Part shown: positions 1-8,831 of the stretch, piece after piece
Numbering within the stretch: position 1 is the first letter of the stretch
Layout of the letters: every line of letters begins with the position of its first letter
Origin: Alphaproteobacteria bacterium
GTDB lineage: Bacteria; Pseudomonadota; Alphaproteobacteria; Bin65
Reading direction: 5' to 3'
Assembly (NCBI GenBank): GCA_021776685.1
Contig: JAJFFJ010000098.1
Coordinates: forward strand, 1-46,886
Length of the DNA stretch: 46,886 bases
Position numbers and translations under genes: made by a program
Notes under the pieces: model-generated
Database searches by the model: none
What the model was told of the DNA's origin: nothing
The model's input: the letters and a program-made list of their open reading frames with translations, nothing else

Positions 1-628
1 CGATGCCTGCATAGGCCCGTTTATGCGCAGGGCGCGCGGTCAGGCGCCGATAATAATCGTCAAGGACTGGATAATCACCGATAAGACCGGTGAAGCTGGC
101 CATGAAACAGCTGTGGCCGACGATGATGTCTGCCCCGGAAAATTCAGCGCCGATCATATAGTCCTGACCCGAAAGCGCATTGGAGAGCATTGCCGCCCGA
201 ACCCCAAAGTCCCGGCGGCCCTTTTCAGCCAAGCCGGCATCATGCTGCGTTCCGGGCGGGCGCATGGAGTCCAGCGGTCTGAGCGCATTGTCGAAATAGG
301 TCATGATTGCCGGGTCGACCTCTGCCGCCGCGAATATACTCCACTGATAGTAGAGAGCACGTTCGGCTGAGGCTGGCGGCGGCGCCAGGTTGAATTCAGG
401 ATGCTCGTCGATCAATTGCAGGACGATCGCTACGGACTCGAACATCGTGTATCGGTCGGTCCGGACCGCCGGCACCACCCCTAACGGATGAACCTCCCGA
501 TAAGCGGCCGTGTCCTGATCTCTCGCGGTTAAATCGACAATGTGGCTCTCATAGTCGAGCCCCAATTCTTCAAGCGCCCATTTGGCGCGCTGGGACCGGG
601 TGGGTGGATACTCAAAGAGAATAGTCAT
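1..628 (-). CDS. Glutathione S-transferase family protein (C-terminus cut by window edge)
   Basis: A minus-strand reading frame opens with ATG at 626-628 and stays open to the left edge, giving about 209 residues. The N-terminus is a thioredoxin-fold GST domain: beta strand MTILFEYP, then TRSQR carrying the likely catalytic Ser12, a VVPAV stretch with the usual cis-Pro, and the FES motif that contacts the gamma-glutamyl part of glutathione. The all-helical C-terminal domain follows and ends near RPAHKRAY, typical of the last helices, so few residues are missing. It lies 69 bp downstream of parC on the same strand and could be co-transcribed. Cytosolic; the substrate cannot be predicted. Confidence 0.85.
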   Translation of the reverse strand, partial: MTILFEYPPTRSQRAKWALEELGLDYESHIVDLTARDQDTAAYREVHPLGVVPAVRTDRYTMFESVAIVLQLIDEHPEFNLAPPPASAERALYYQWSIFAAAEVDPAIMTYFDNALRPLDSMRPPGTQHDAGLAEKGRRDFGVRAAMLSNALSGQDYMIGAEFSGADIIVGHSCFMASFTGLIGDYPVLDDYYRRLTARPAHKRAYAGI

Positions 629-697
629 TGGCTCTTATCTATCCCATCGACGCGGCACCCCATTTAGATCCGAACAGCTGAATATCCAGGGTACGAG

Positions 698-2935
698 CTA
701 GCCGAACCGGTTGTCGCGGGGGAATCCCTGGGGAGCGATGCGGCCGGCCTGGGCGCGCTGGCCGATCCACAGATCGAGTTCCTTCTTCTCGAAGGTGCGG
801 GTGCGGCTGCCGGTGCGGCACTCGAGGCCGCTGGCCATGGCAAAGGCCTTGGCGTCTGACAGGCCGCCGTCCTTGTAGCGCTGCAGGATCATGCCGCGGC
901 CCCGACTCAGCTCCGGCATCTCGGCGAGGGGGAACAGGATCAGCTTGCGGTTCTGGCCGACCACGGCCACATGATCCGCACCTTCCGGCACCGGCGTGCA
1001 GGCCGTAGCCTCCACATCTCCCCGGACCGTCAGCACCGCCTTGCCGCCGCGGGTTTGCGCCAGCACCTCGCCTTCGAGCACGATAAATCCACGGCCATCG
1101 CTAGCGGCCACCAGCAGCTTGCCGTCAGGCACATGCACCTTCAGGTGAACGATGTCGCTGTCATTGCCCAGGCCAATGGTGAGGCGCACAGGCTCCCCGT
1201 GACCACGGCCACCCGGCAGCCGGTCGACACCCATGGTGTAAAAACGCCCATCGGTGCCGAACAGGATCAGCTTGTCCGTGGTCTGGGCATGGAGCAAAAA
1301 CCGCCCCCGGTCGCCATCCTTGTATTTCAGGCCGTCTGCGCTCTCCAGATGGCCCTTCACCGTGCGGATCCAGCCCTTCTCTGAGCAGATCACGGTCACC
1401 GGCTCCTTGTCGATCATCGCCTCAAGCGGAATATCGTCGATATCCGGCGCCTCGCCGTGGCCGGTGCGCCGCTTGCCGAGGTCGGTTGACGGGCCGTAGG
1501 CCTTTTTGATCTCGCGGATCTGTCCGCCGATGGTCTGCCACTGGCGCGCTGTATCCTTGAGAAGCTTGCCGAGGTCCTGGCGCTCCACTTCCAGCGCCTT
1601 CAGTTCCTCGCGGATCTCGATCTCCTCGAGGCGGCGCAAGGAACGCAGGCGCATGTTCAGGATCGCATCGGCCTGTACATCGGTCAGATCCCATTTGGCC
1701 ATCATCTCGGCCTTGGGATCATCCGCTTCCCTGACGATGCGGATGACCTCGTCCAGATTGAGGTAGGCAACCATATAGCCGCCCAGCACCTCGAGCCGCT
1801 TTTCGATGCGGTCGATGCGGTGCCTGGTGCGCCGCTGCAGCACCACCTGCCGGTGATCCAGGAAAGCCTGCAATACCTCGCGCAGGTTCATCACCCGGGG
1901 CGTCTGATCCGCGTCCAGCACATTCATGTTGAGTCCGAAGCGGGTTTCCAGATCGGTCAGCCTGAAGAGCTGCTCCATCAGGATAGTCGGATCGACATTG
2001 CGGCTGCGCGGCTCCAGCACAATGCGAATATCCTCTGCACTCTCATCGCGCACATCCGCCAGCATAGGCAGCTTCCGGGCCTGCAGCTGCTCCGCCATCT
2101 TCTCGATCAGCCGCGCCTTTTGCACCTGATAGGGAATTTCCGTGACGACAATCTGCCAGACGCCGCCCTTCAGCTTCTCTTTCTGCCACCGGGAGCGCAC
2201 GCGGAAGCTGCCGCGGCCGGTCTTGTAGGCGTGGATCAGGGTATCCCGGTCCTCAACCAGTACACCGCCCGTGGGGAAATCCGGGCCCGGGATCAGCTCC
2301 ACCAACTTGGCGATGGTCGCATTCGGTGTCTTGATCAGATGCAGCAGCGCATCACATAGCTCGGCCACATTGTGCGGCGGGATGCTGGTGGCCATGCCCA
2401 CCGCAATGCCGGCGGCGCCGTTGGCCAGCAGGTTCGGGAAATCCGCCGGCAGCACCATCGGCTCCCGGCCTTCTCCGTCATAGGTCTCCCGGAAATCGAC
2501 GGTATCATCGTCGATACCGTCCAAAAGACGCTCGGCAACATCGGTCAGGCGCGCCTCCGTATAGCGCATGGCGGCCGGATTATCGCCGTCCACATTGCCA
2601 AAGTTGCCCTGCCCGTCCACCAGCGGGTAGCGCACGGCAAAGTCCTGGGCCAACCGCACCATGGCGTCATAGATCGCCTGGTCACCATGGGGGTGATATT
2701 TACCCATCACGTCACCCACGATGCGGGCGCATTTCTTGAAGCCCGATCCCGGGTCGAGCTTCAGCTCGCGCATGGCGTGGAGCAGCCTGCGGTGTACGGG
2801 CTTCAGTCCATCGCGCACATCCGGCAGCGACCGGGACATGATGGTGGAGAGCGCATAGCTCAGATACCGCTCGCCGAGCGCGTCGGCCAAGGGCGTATCG
2901 CGCACATCAGCGGCAATCGGCGGAATGTCGGTCAT
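698..2935 (-). CDS. parC: DNA topoisomerase IV subunit A
   Basis: 745 residues, the normal ParC length. With ParE it decatenates daughter chromosomes and relaxes supercoils. The N-terminal breakage-reunion domain has the GLKPVHRR stretch (residues 43-50), the HPHGD motif (81-85) and the catalytic Tyr125 in [11 protein letters not shown] coiled-coil region lies near 370-490 and a degenerate beta-pinwheel C-terminal domain spans about 510-730. I prefer ParC to GyrA because the C-terminal domain is short, I see no GyrA box, and recO is the upstream neighbour, an arrangement common in alphaproteobacteria. In the quinolone-resistance region the position equivalent to E. coli Ser80 is Gln86 and that of Glu84 is Asp90. 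Confidence 0.96.
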   Translation of the reverse strand: MTDIPPIAADVRDTPLADALGERYLSYALSTIMSRSLPDVRDGLKPVHRRLLHAMRELKLDPGSGFKKCARIVGDVMGKYHPHGDQAIYDAMVRLAQDFAVRYPLVDGQGNFGNVDGDNPAAMRYTEARLTDVAERLLDGIDDDTVDFRETYDGEGREPMVLPADFPNLLANGAAGIAVGMATSIPPHNVAELCDALLHLIKTPNATIAKLVELIPGPDFPTGGVLVEDRDTLIHAYKTGRGSFRVRSRWQKEKLKGGVWQIVVTEIPYQVQKARLIEKMAEQLQARKLPMLADVRDESAEDIRIVLEPRSRNVDPTILMEQLFRLTDLETRFGLNMNVLDADQTPRVMNLREVLQAFLDHRQVVLQRRTRHRIDRIEKRLEVLGGYMVAYLNLDEVIRIVREADDPKAEMMAKWDLTDVQADAILNMRLRSLRRLEEIEIREELKALEVERQDLGKLLKDTARQWQTIGGQIREIKKAYGPSTDLGKRRTGHGEAPDIDDIPLEAMIDKEPVTVICSEKGWIRTVKGHLESADGLKYKDGDRGRFLLHAQTTDKLILFGTDGRFYTMGVDRLPGGRGHGEPVRLTIGLGNDSDIVHLKVHVPDGKLLVAASDGRGFIVLEGEVLAQTRGGKAVLTVRGDVEATACTPVPEGADHVAVVGQNRKLILFPLAEMPELSRGRGMILQRYKDGGLSDAKAFAMASGLECRTGSRTRTFEKKELDLWIGQRAQAGRIAPQGFPRDNRFG

Positions 2936-3019
2936 GGTGGCAATTCCGGGGGTGGTGATTCCGGTGAAACGGTCCTGGCGCTCAATCTACCAAATCTGGG
3001 GCCGGCTGCCCCACCACTA

Positions 3020-3772
3020 TCAAGCGGTGGTGGCGCCGAAACCCGTTTTTCCTGTGGACAGGTTGGCGAAGCGGTCCGCCAGGCGCTGGCGGGCGGCCGG
3101 CATTTCCCGTCCAAACGGGCGGAACAGATGGTCATTCAGGAAATGACCGGTCAGTTTAAGGCCGGCGGCAATTTCGCCCGGCCCCGCCTCAGTGCCGTCC
3201 GTCAGAAAGGCTGGCAGGGCCAGCATACGGTCCCGATAAGGTTCACCCGCGGACAGGGATACCGCCCGGCCGCTCTTGGGGCTGACCCAGGCGAGCTGAT
3301 CGTTGCGCCCGGTTGCGGCGCATTTGTCCAGCTCCAGGCCATAGCCGAGTTCCGTCAGCAGGCCCAGCTCCCAGCGCACATAGACTTCCGGCCAGGTGTC
3401 TTCTTCCAGCGCGTCCAGCAAGGCGATGAATCCGAGGTAGACCGGAACGTGCGCCTCCCGCTCCGGCAACGCCAGCTCGGCCATTGAGCACGCGGCGGAG
3501 AGCGCCGCCAACCGCGCCGGCTCGTTCAACAACGCCGCCGCCCGGCTGGTGGCAAGCTCGCAGGTATAGCTGCCCAGATGCTCGCTGAGCCGCGCCCGCC
3601 AGACCGCACGCACCTGGTTGCCCGGCTGGTATATGCCCCGCGCGCGCTTGCCCGAGCCGCCCCGCACCAGCCCGGCATGCCGGCCGTGGGCCGCCGTCAA
3701 CAGGTGAACAATCGCGCTGCTCTCCCCGTGACGCCGGGCGGAAAGCACAATGCCGTCGTCGGTCCAGTCCAT
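3020..3772 (-). CDS. recO: DNA repair protein RecO
   Basis: 250 residues, usual for RecO. It helps RecR load RecA on SSB-coated single-stranded DNA in the RecFOR pathway. The N-terminal OB fold (about 1-80) begins MDWTDDGIVLSARRHGE, a typical RecO opening in which 'DDGIVL..R..GE' is conserved. A helical domain follows, and then the C-terminal segment with CAATGRNDQLAWVSPKSGRAVS, the alphaproteobacterial version of the zinc-finger region with only one Cys kept. ATG start at 3770-3772. It is 23 bp downstream of era and 84 bp upstream of parC, all on the same strand, so it probably belongs to the lepB-rnc-era-recO transcript. Confidence 0.95.
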   Translation of the reverse strand: MDWTDDGIVLSARRHGESSAIVHLLTAAHGRHAGLVRGGSGKRARGIYQPGNQVRAVWRARLSEHLGSYTCELATSRAAALLNEPARLAALSAACSMAELALPEREAHVPVYLGFIALLDALEEDTWPEVYVRWELGLLTELGYGLELDKCAATGRNDQLAWVSPKSGRAVSLSAGEPYRDRMLALPAFLTDGTEAGPGEIAAGLKLTGHFLNDHLFRPFGREMPAARQRLADRFANLSTGKTGFGATTA

Positions 3773-3795
3773 GGCTCAGGATAAACCCGATGCCG

Positions 3796-4767
3796 TCATG
3801 CGTTGAAGTCCAGGCCCCAGTCGCGGTAGCGCTCGGGATCGTCCTGCCATTTTCCACGGACCTTGACGAAGATGAACAGGTGAACGCGGCGGCCGAGCAG
3901 GTCTTCGAGCTCCTTACGGGCGGCGGCGCCGACGCGCTTGATCTGGGCGCCGCCTTTGCCGAGCACAATGCCCTTGTGTCCATCCCGCTCCACATAGATC
4001 ACCTGGCGGATGGTGGCGCTGCCGTCCTTACCGGTTTCCCAATCCTCTGTCTCCACCGTCAGCGAATAGGGCAGTTCCTGATGCAGGTCGAGAAACAGCT
4101 TCTCGCGGGTAATCTCCGCGGCCAGCAGGCGGTCCGGCATGTCGGAGAGCTGATCTTCCGGGAACAACCACGGCCCCGGCGGCATGGCAGCCGCGAGCGT
4201 ATCGCGCAAGTCACCGATGCCTTCGCCCTTGAGCGCCGATATCATGAAGATCCGATCGAAGACATCTTCCGCCGTGAACTTCTCCGCCAGCGCCAGCAGG
4301 TCCTGCTTTTTCACCAGGTCAATCTTGTTGAGCAGCAGATGGGCGTGGCGTCGGTTTTCCTTCAGCCTGGCGACGATGCCATCCGTGTCCCGGTCACGCT
4401 CTGCCAGATATCGCTCGACGTCCACCAGCAAGCACACCACGTCGGCATCGCCGGCGCCCGCCCAGGCTGCCGCCACCATCGCCCGGTCCAGCCGGCGTTT
4501 GGGTGCGAAGATGCCCGGCGTGTCCACATAGACGATCTGCGCGTCACCGGTGATTTCGATGCCCAGGACGCGGGTGCGGGTGGTCTGCACCTTGGGGGTG
4601 ACGATCGACACCTTTGTCCCCAGCAACCCGTTCAGCAGCGTCGACTTGCCGGCATTGGGCGCGCCGATCAGCGCCGCAAAGCCGCAGCGGGTTGCAACCT
4701 CGGACGAGGTCCCAGATGGGGTCTCAGATGGGGTCTCAGGCGGAGTATCGGTGGAAGGGCCGGCCAT
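3796..4767 (-). CDS. era: GTPase Era
   Basis: 323 residues. This essential GTPase binds 16S rRNA and takes part in 30S maturation. The P-loop is GAPNAGKS (35-42); the G2 region (TTRTRVLG), DTPG (G3) and NKID (G4) follow. The KH domain shows the signature GKGGAQIKRVG before the FIFVKVRGKWQDD terminus. The N-terminus carries about 25 extra residues rich in Pro, Ser, Thr and Glu ahead of the G domain, encoded partly by three 12-bp tandem repeats. No strong ribosome binding site precedes the ATG at 4767, so the start is less certain than the identity. It lies between rnc (53 bp upstream) and recO. Confidence 0.95.
   Translation of the reverse strand: MAGPSTDTPPETPSETPSGTSSEVATRCGFAALIGAPNAGKSTLLNGLLGTKVSIVTPKVQTTRTRVLGIEITGDAQIVYVDTPGIFAPKRRLDRAMVAAAWAGAGDADVVCLLVDVERYLAERDRDTDGIVARLKENRRHAHLLLNKIDLVKKQDLLALAEKFTAEDVFDRIFMISALKGEGIGDLRDTLAAAMPPGPWLFPEDQLSDMPDRLLAAEITREKLFLDLHQELPYSLTVETEDWETGKDGSATIRQVIYVERDGHKGIVLGKGGAQIKRVGAAARKELEDLLGRRVHLFIFVKVRGKWQDDPERYRDWGLDFNA
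4709..4744. repeat. Three 12-bp tandem repeats in the 5' end of era
   Basis: On the plus strand the units are gtcccagatggg (4709-4720), gtctcagatggg (4721-4732) and gtctcaggcgga (4733-4744). Units 1 and 2 differ by one base and unit 3 is more degenerate. Because the unit is a multiple of three, copy-number change would keep the era frame and only lengthen or shorten the Pro/Ser/Glu/Thr linker before the P-loop. Confidence 0.9.
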
Positions 4768-4820
4768 GTGCGTTCTGCGGCGCCAACCCTTTCTTCAGGG
4801 GTTGGGCCGGTGCAGGAAAC

Positions 4821-5543
4821 TCAGTTAGTGGCGGGCTTACTCCCGTCCTGCTTCGTGATCAAGCGCAGAAGCACTTCGGCGGCCTTCTGCTCCGCATGCC
4901 GTTTGGACGGGCCACGCCCTGAAGCCGTGGGCATGTCCTTGACGGTTGCGCGTACGGTGAAGACAGGCTCGTGGTCCGGACCACTCCGCTCGACCATGTC
5001 ATAGGCCGGCAGCGGCAGGCCGCGGCCCTGGGCCCATTCCTGAAGTTCGGTTTTGGGATCCGTGGGCGGCTTGGCGTCCTGCGCCAGCAGGGGCTGCCAG
5101 TATTTGCGGATGAAGCGTTCGGCCGCCACCATCCCACCATCGCGGTAGAGAGCGGCGATCACCGCCTCGCAGCAGTCTGCCAGGGTGCCGGTTTTCTCCC
5201 GGCCACTGGTGGCGTCTTCACTGGGCGCCATATTGATGAACTGGCCGAGATCCAGACGGCGGGCGACTGCCGCCAACGCCTCTGCCCTGACCAGCGCGGT
5301 GTGCCGCCGTGCCAGCGCTCCCACCTTTTCACCCGGGAAGGCCTCCAGCAGCATGGACGAGACAGCCAGGCCAAGAACCCGGTCACCCAGGAATTCGAGG
5401 CGTTCGTAATCCGGCGCGCCCGGCCGGGTCGACCCGGTGGCGCTGGGATGGGTCAATGCCTCATCCAGGATTTCAGGACGCGCAAAACTATGCCCCAGCG
5501 CGTTGTAGAGCTTGCTGAACCGCCGCTCGACGATGCTCATCAT
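4821..5543 (-). CDS. rnc: Ribonuclease III
   Basis: 240 residues. This double-strand-specific endoribonuclease processes rRNA precursors and some mRNAs. The catalytic domain (1-155) has the signature ERLEFLGD at 47-54, which supplies Glu47, Glu50 and Asp54, and Asp123/Glu126 in LADCCEA, matching the four acidic metal ligands of the family. The dsRNA-binding domain (about 160-232) has DPKTELQEWAQGRG and a GPSKRHAEQKAAEVLL helix. The start ATG overlaps the lepB stop (ATGA at 5540-5543), indicating translational coupling with signal peptidase. Part of lepB-rnc-era-recO. Confidence 0.96.
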   Translation of the reverse strand: MMSIVERRFSKLYNALGHSFARPEILDEALTHPSATGSTRPGAPDYERLEFLGDRVLGLAVSSMLLEAFPGEKVGALARRHTALVRAEALAAVARRLDLGQFINMAPSEDATSGREKTGTLADCCEAVIAALYRDGGMVAAERFIRKYWQPLLAQDAKPPTDPKTELQEWAQGRGLPLPAYDMVERSGPDHEPVFTVRATVKDMPTASGRGPSKRHAEQKAAEVLLRLITKQDGSKPATN

Positions 5544-6490
5544 TTAATACCCGTAAAAAGTCTGTTGAAGCGAATGGCCACCGGCCATTTCCAGACCTCC
5601 CAAAGTCGTGCGGTCCCGTCGCTGGAAAAAAAGCGGAACTCTGCACGCCCGATCAGATTGACGAACGGTACCTGCCCCAAATCCAACCGGCTGTCGTTGG
5701 AGTTGTCGCGGTTGTCGCCCATCATGAAATAATGTGCCTTGCGCACCTGTGGAAACTTTGCGTTGCGGTTGGCAAGATTTTCCCGGCACTGGCGCAGCCA
5801 ATCGTTGCGCGCCAGCGTCTCGTTGATCCATTTTTTCAGGCTGCCTGGCCGTTTCGACTCGTCGTCCATCACATCCTCTGAAACCCGGATGAGCGGCGCG
5901 TCGTGCCGGTTGCACAGCAGGACCAGATGCCCGTCCTTGCCGGATTCGCCGGGCAGCCATTCCCGGAACAGCACGCCATAGACCAGAATCCGAATCGGCT
6001 TGCCGAACGCTTTCCGGACGGCGCCATCCTCGTGATAGGCGAAGTCCACGAAGCCCCAGGCTTTTTTCTCGATCTTGCGTCGTACCGGCTTGTCGTTGAT
6101 GTGCAGGACACCGCGGCGATACTCGATCCGGTCGCCCGGCAGTCCAACCACCCGTTTGATGAAGTCCCGGGACGTGTTCGACGGCTCGCGGAAGACTGCT
6201 ACGTCCCCGCGCGTCGGCTGTCCTTCCAGGATTCGGCCTTTGTAAAGCTTCGGACTCGTTGGATAGGAGTAGTTGCTGTAGCCGTAGGAATATTTCGAGA
6301 CGAACAGATAGTCGCCCACCAGAAGCCCGGGATACATCGACGCCGACGGGATGCTGAAGGGCTCGAACATAAATGTCCGAACCACCATTGCGATCACGAC
6401 GGCGATACCGACTGTTTTGATCAACCCCCAAAACGCGCTCACAGGCCCCTTCGCTTCCTTTGTCTTCTTTTTCTTTTTCCTGGCGCTCAC
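5540..6490 (-). CDS. lepB: Signal peptidase I
   Basis: I choose GTG at 6488-6490, which gives 316 residues, because a GGGAGAG ribosome binding site sits at 6495-6501, four bases upstream. The frame is open to an ATG at 6535, but that would only add 15 residues without a better site. A lysine-rich cytoplasmic N-terminus (KKKKK at 5-9) precedes one membrane segment (about 21-38). Catalytic Ser51 lies in IPSASMYP and general-base Lys112 in IKRVVGLPGD; MGDNRDNSNDSR is the conserved box near the C-terminus. It cleaves signal peptides of Sec/Tat substrates at the periplasmic face. The protein is longer than the roughly 250 residues typical of the class because of an insertion between Lys112 and the MGDNRDNS box. 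Its gene is normally preceded by acpS; here an 11-kb block intervenes. Confidence 0.95.
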   Translation of the reverse strand: MSARKKKKKTKEAKGPVSAFWGLIKTVGIAVVIAMVVRTFMFEPFSIPSASMYPGLLVGDYLFVSKYSYGYSNYSYPTSPKLYKGRILEGQPTRGDVAVFREPSNTSRDFIKRVVGLPGDRIEYRRGVLHINDKPVRRKIEKKAWGFVDFAYHEDGAVRKAFGKPIRILVYGVLFREWLPGESGKDGHLVLLCNRHDAPLIRVSEDVMDDESKRPGSLKKWINETLARNDWLRQCRENLANRNAKFPQVRKAHYFMMGDNRDNSNDSRLDLGQVPFVNLIGRAEFRFFSSDGTARLWEVWKWPVAIRFNRLFTGIK

Positions 6491-7033
6491 GTATCTCTCC
6501 CAAGGGCGCGGTCCCGGCGGTATGCCCGACAGCATTTTGCCGAATATACCGCCACAGGGTTGACACCGCAGGCCCCCGCCTGCGCGTCCACCTGCCGCAT
6601 ATGGTAAATGATACGTTCATACGCCAGAACTATTCCCATTCCGGGGCGATTTCCCCGGTTTGTGGGCGAAGCGATGATTTGCGTGCTGTCCGCGAATGCG
6701 CCTGATCCGGACCGGCGCAATGGCGCCGGAGACATGCCGGAGTCACACGTATTTGCGGATAAAAACGCCTCTTCCCCTCGCCCTGTGTCTTGGCGCGAAT
6801 ATCATCATTCAAACGTTAAAAGCCGGTGTAGATTAATGATTAACACGGGGGTAGCTCGGCGAAATTAGAGTGCTTTATGGGAGAATTTAGCTTGCGGCCC
6901 GCGTCTCAACTCCAATCCCGGCACCGTATGGCACCCATGCAGCGGTAATGAAGCGGTACGCCCGGCCACCATGATCGTCTAAGCTGCGTCGGCTAGGGCA
7001 CTTGAGGGGGTGACCTGAGCCAGGGAGACAGGG
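6491..7033. other. 543-bp divergent intergenic region
   Basis: No convincing gene. It should hold the minus-strand promoter for lepB and the plus-strand promoter for the ring-cleavage genes. Visible items are a GC-rich hairpin GCAGGC-cccc-GCCTGC (6568-6583) without a following T run, and an AT-rich patch at about 6810-6845 that includes a direct repeat of ATTAA. Short open frames exist on both strands but none has a good ribosome binding site or recognisable sequence. Confidence 0.6.
6543..6548 (-). promoter_or_regulatory. Candidate -10 element for lepB
   Basis: On the minus strand the hexamer TATATT lies about 50 bp upstream of the chosen lepB GTG. The -35 region at 16-18 bp spacing (around CTGCGG) is poor. 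Since lepB has no upstream same-strand gene within 11 kb, it must have a promoter here; this is only the best-looking hexamer. Confidence 0.25.
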
Positions 7034-7333
7034 ATGGGAATCAAGAACGTCAAACCGGACCTCGCCAGCAACCGGCTGGTCTTTGATATTAGGCGCGACA
7101 CCGGGCTGATGGACGACTTTCATCAGGACATGGACGCGGTCTTCGCACGCTATGGCCTGACCGATGCGGAGGTCGAGGCCTGGAAGGAACTGAACATCCA
7201 GGCGCTGGGTGATCTGGGGGTACATCCCTATTTCCTGCCGCAGATCAGCCGGATCTTCAAAGGCGGCGCCTACAACCACAACAACAGCGAGGCGGCCCAG
7301 CTCTATGCCAAGACGATGGTTGAGCAGGGATAA
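7034..7333 (+). CDS. LigA-type small subunit of an extradiol ring-cleavage dioxygenase
   Basis: 99 residues, a stand-alone helical LigA domain as in protocatechuate 4,5-dioxygenase alpha chains. The segment with MDAVFARYGLTDAEVEAWK, then DLGVHPYFLPQISRIFKG, is characteristic of this small family; the subunit covers the active site of its LigB partner. GGGAGA lies upstream of the ATG. The LigB-like gene starts 11 bp downstream, so the two are almost certainly co-translated as an alpha/beta dioxygenase. Substrate unknown: protocatechuate, gallate and aminophenol enzymes all share this architecture. Confidence 0.88.
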   Translation: MGIKNVKPDLASNRLVFDIRRDTGLMDDFHQDMDAVFARYGLTDAEVEAWKELNIQALGDLGVHPYFLPQISRIFKGGAYNHNNSEAAQLYAKTMVEQG

Positions 7334-7344
7334 GGGAGAGAGAC

Positions 7345-8190
7345 ATGGCTGAACTTGTTGCAAATATCGCCCTCTCCCACGCCCCCGGGCTCACCGGCTG
7401 GCTGGACCAGGCGCCGAAAGATGAAGCCGACCGGCTGGTCGCCGGTTTCGAAGAAATCGGCCGCCGTTTTCGCGCCACCAAGCCTGACCTTATTATTGGC
7501 CTGGCCAACGACCATTGCCTGAACATGCCGGTAGACGGGGTGCACGACTTCTGTGTCGGCACAGCGCCGCGTTGGCAGGGACCTGCGGACTGGTTCTCCG
7601 ACTGGCTGAACGTGCCGCCCTATAAGGTATCAGGACATGCGGAGGCTTCTGCCATCATCCGCGACCGGTTGCAGGGCGCCGGTTTCGACGCCACGGACTC
7701 CCAGGACCTGCTGTTTGACGACAACTGGTCCGTGCCGCTCTTGTACCTGACGCCGGACTATGACGTGGCGTTGGTGCCGATCCACATGAACTGCATCGTG
7801 CCGCCGCTGATTTCGCCGGAGAAATGCTATGCCGCCGGCCAGTTGCTGGCGAAAGTGATCCGGGAAGATCTGCCCGACGGCCTGCGGGTGGCGATCATGG
7901 GCACCGGCGGCCTCAGCCACGACCCCGGTGGACCCAAATATTTCGAGGTGGACGAAGAGTTTGACCGTTGGTTCCTGAGCCTGCTGGAAGCCGGTGACTC
8001 CCAAACCATGCTGCGCGAGGCGACCATCGAACGCATGGGTGCGGCGGGCGATGGCGGCACCACGGAGCTCTTGTCCTGGCTGATCCCCATGGGCGCGGCA
8101 GACGGTGTGGCGGCGACTACGGTCTGCTACGAACCCTCGGTGGCGCTCCGCTGCGGGATGGGCGCGGTTCACTGGCAGATGGCGGCATGA
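7345..8190 (+). CDS. LigB-type catalytic subunit of an extradiol dioxygenase
   Basis: 281 residues with the class III extradiol dioxygenase fold. From the LigB active site (His12, His61, Glu242 for Fe(II), His195 as base) the equivalents here are His12 (LSHAPG), His57 (NDHCLN), Glu241 (TTELLSW) and His192 (GGLSHDPGG), so the enzyme looks competent. It would insert O2 next to a pair of ortho hydroxyls, or a hydroxyl and an amino group. GGGAGAGAGAC precedes the ATG. The stop overlaps the next gene by ATGA (8187-8190). Protocatechuate 4,5-dioxygenase is the closest named relative I recognise, but the pathway genes around it differ from the lig operon. Confidence 0.9.
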   Translation: MAELVANIALSHAPGLTGWLDQAPKDEADRLVAGFEEIGRRFRATKPDLIIGLANDHCLNMPVDGVHDFCVGTAPRWQGPADWFSDWLNVPPYKVSGHAEASAIIRDRLQGAGFDATDSQDLLFDDNWSVPLLYLTPDYDVALVPIHMNCIVPPLISPEKCYAAGQLLAKVIREDLPDGLRVAIMGTGGLSHDPGGPKYFEVDEEFDRWFLSLLEAGDSQTMLREATIERMGAAGDGGTTELLSWLIPMGAADGVAATTVCYEPSVALRCGMGAVHWQMAA

Positions 8191-8831
8191 CCGTGACAGA
8201 TACCGAGCTGCTCACCGGCCTGGGCGAGATTGCTGATCCTGCTCATACGGCGCTGCTGGTCATCGACATGCAGAACGACTTCTGTGCCGAAGATGGCTAC
8301 GCGACGGTTCAGCTGAACAAAGACCTGAGCCCGTGCCGGGCGACGGTCGAGCCGATCATGCGCACGGTCGAGGCCGCGCGTGGCGCGGGCGTGCCGGTCC
8401 TGTGGGTGCGCGCCCACTATGACGACAGCTACATTGCCGCCCCGATGCGCGCCCGCAACCAGTTGATGGGCGCGACAGCCACCTGCTGCGCGGAAGGCAG
8501 TTGGGGCGCGGACTTTTTTGGCGTCGAGCCGGCCGAAGGCGAGCCCGTCATTAACAAGCACCGCTTCAACGCCTTTTTTGAAACCGGGCTGCATGAGCGC
8601 TTGCAGGGGATGGGCATTCGCTCCCTGGTGCTGACTGGCGTGCAGACCAACATCTGCATCGAGTCGACCTATCGTGAAGCCTTCAGCCTCGGATATTTTC
8701 TGGCAATCCCGGAAGATGGCGTGGCGTCCCACACGCTATCCTCACACGAGGCTTCCATGGCGAACTTCCGGTTTCTCTTCGGCGAAGTGACGTCATCCGA
8801 TGAGCTGACGGAAATCTGGGCCAATGGCTAA
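8187..8831 (+). CDS. Isochorismatase-family cysteine hydrolase
   Basis: 214 residues. The family triad is visible: Asp27 in LLVIDMQNDF, Lys124 in VINKHRFNAF and nucleophile Cys157 in TGVQTNICIEST, with the usual cis-peptide region before the Cys helix. Members include N-carbamoylsarcosine amidase, ureidoacrylate amidohydrolase and maleamate amidase (NicF). Between ring-cleavage and RidA genes, a C-N bond hydrolase acting on an amide or carbamoyl intermediate is the most natural role; this is inference from context. It overlaps LigB by four bases and the next gene by eight. Confidence 0.9.
   Translation: MTVTDTELLTGLGEIADPAHTALLVIDMQNDFCAEDGYATVQLNKDLSPCRATVEPIMRTVEAARGAGVPVLWVRAHYDDSYIAAPMRARNQLMGATATCCAEGSWGADFFGVEPAEGEPVINKHRFNAFFETGLHERLQGMGIRSLVLTGVQTNICIESTYREAFSLGYFLAIPEDGVASHTLSSHEASMANFRFLFGEVTSSDELTEIWANG

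Noticed and set aside
2372-3487. 371-residue plus-strand open frame over parC and recO
   Set aside because: A long antisense frame is expected opposite GC-rich genes; both minus-strand genes are clearly recognised.
6568-6583. GC hairpin as an intrinsic terminator
   Set aside because: No T run follows on either strand and no gene ends there.
6608-6868. 86-residue plus-strand open frame in the region between lepB and the LigA-like gene
   Set aside because: No ribosome binding site, amino-acid composition looks random, and it lies in the expected promoter region.
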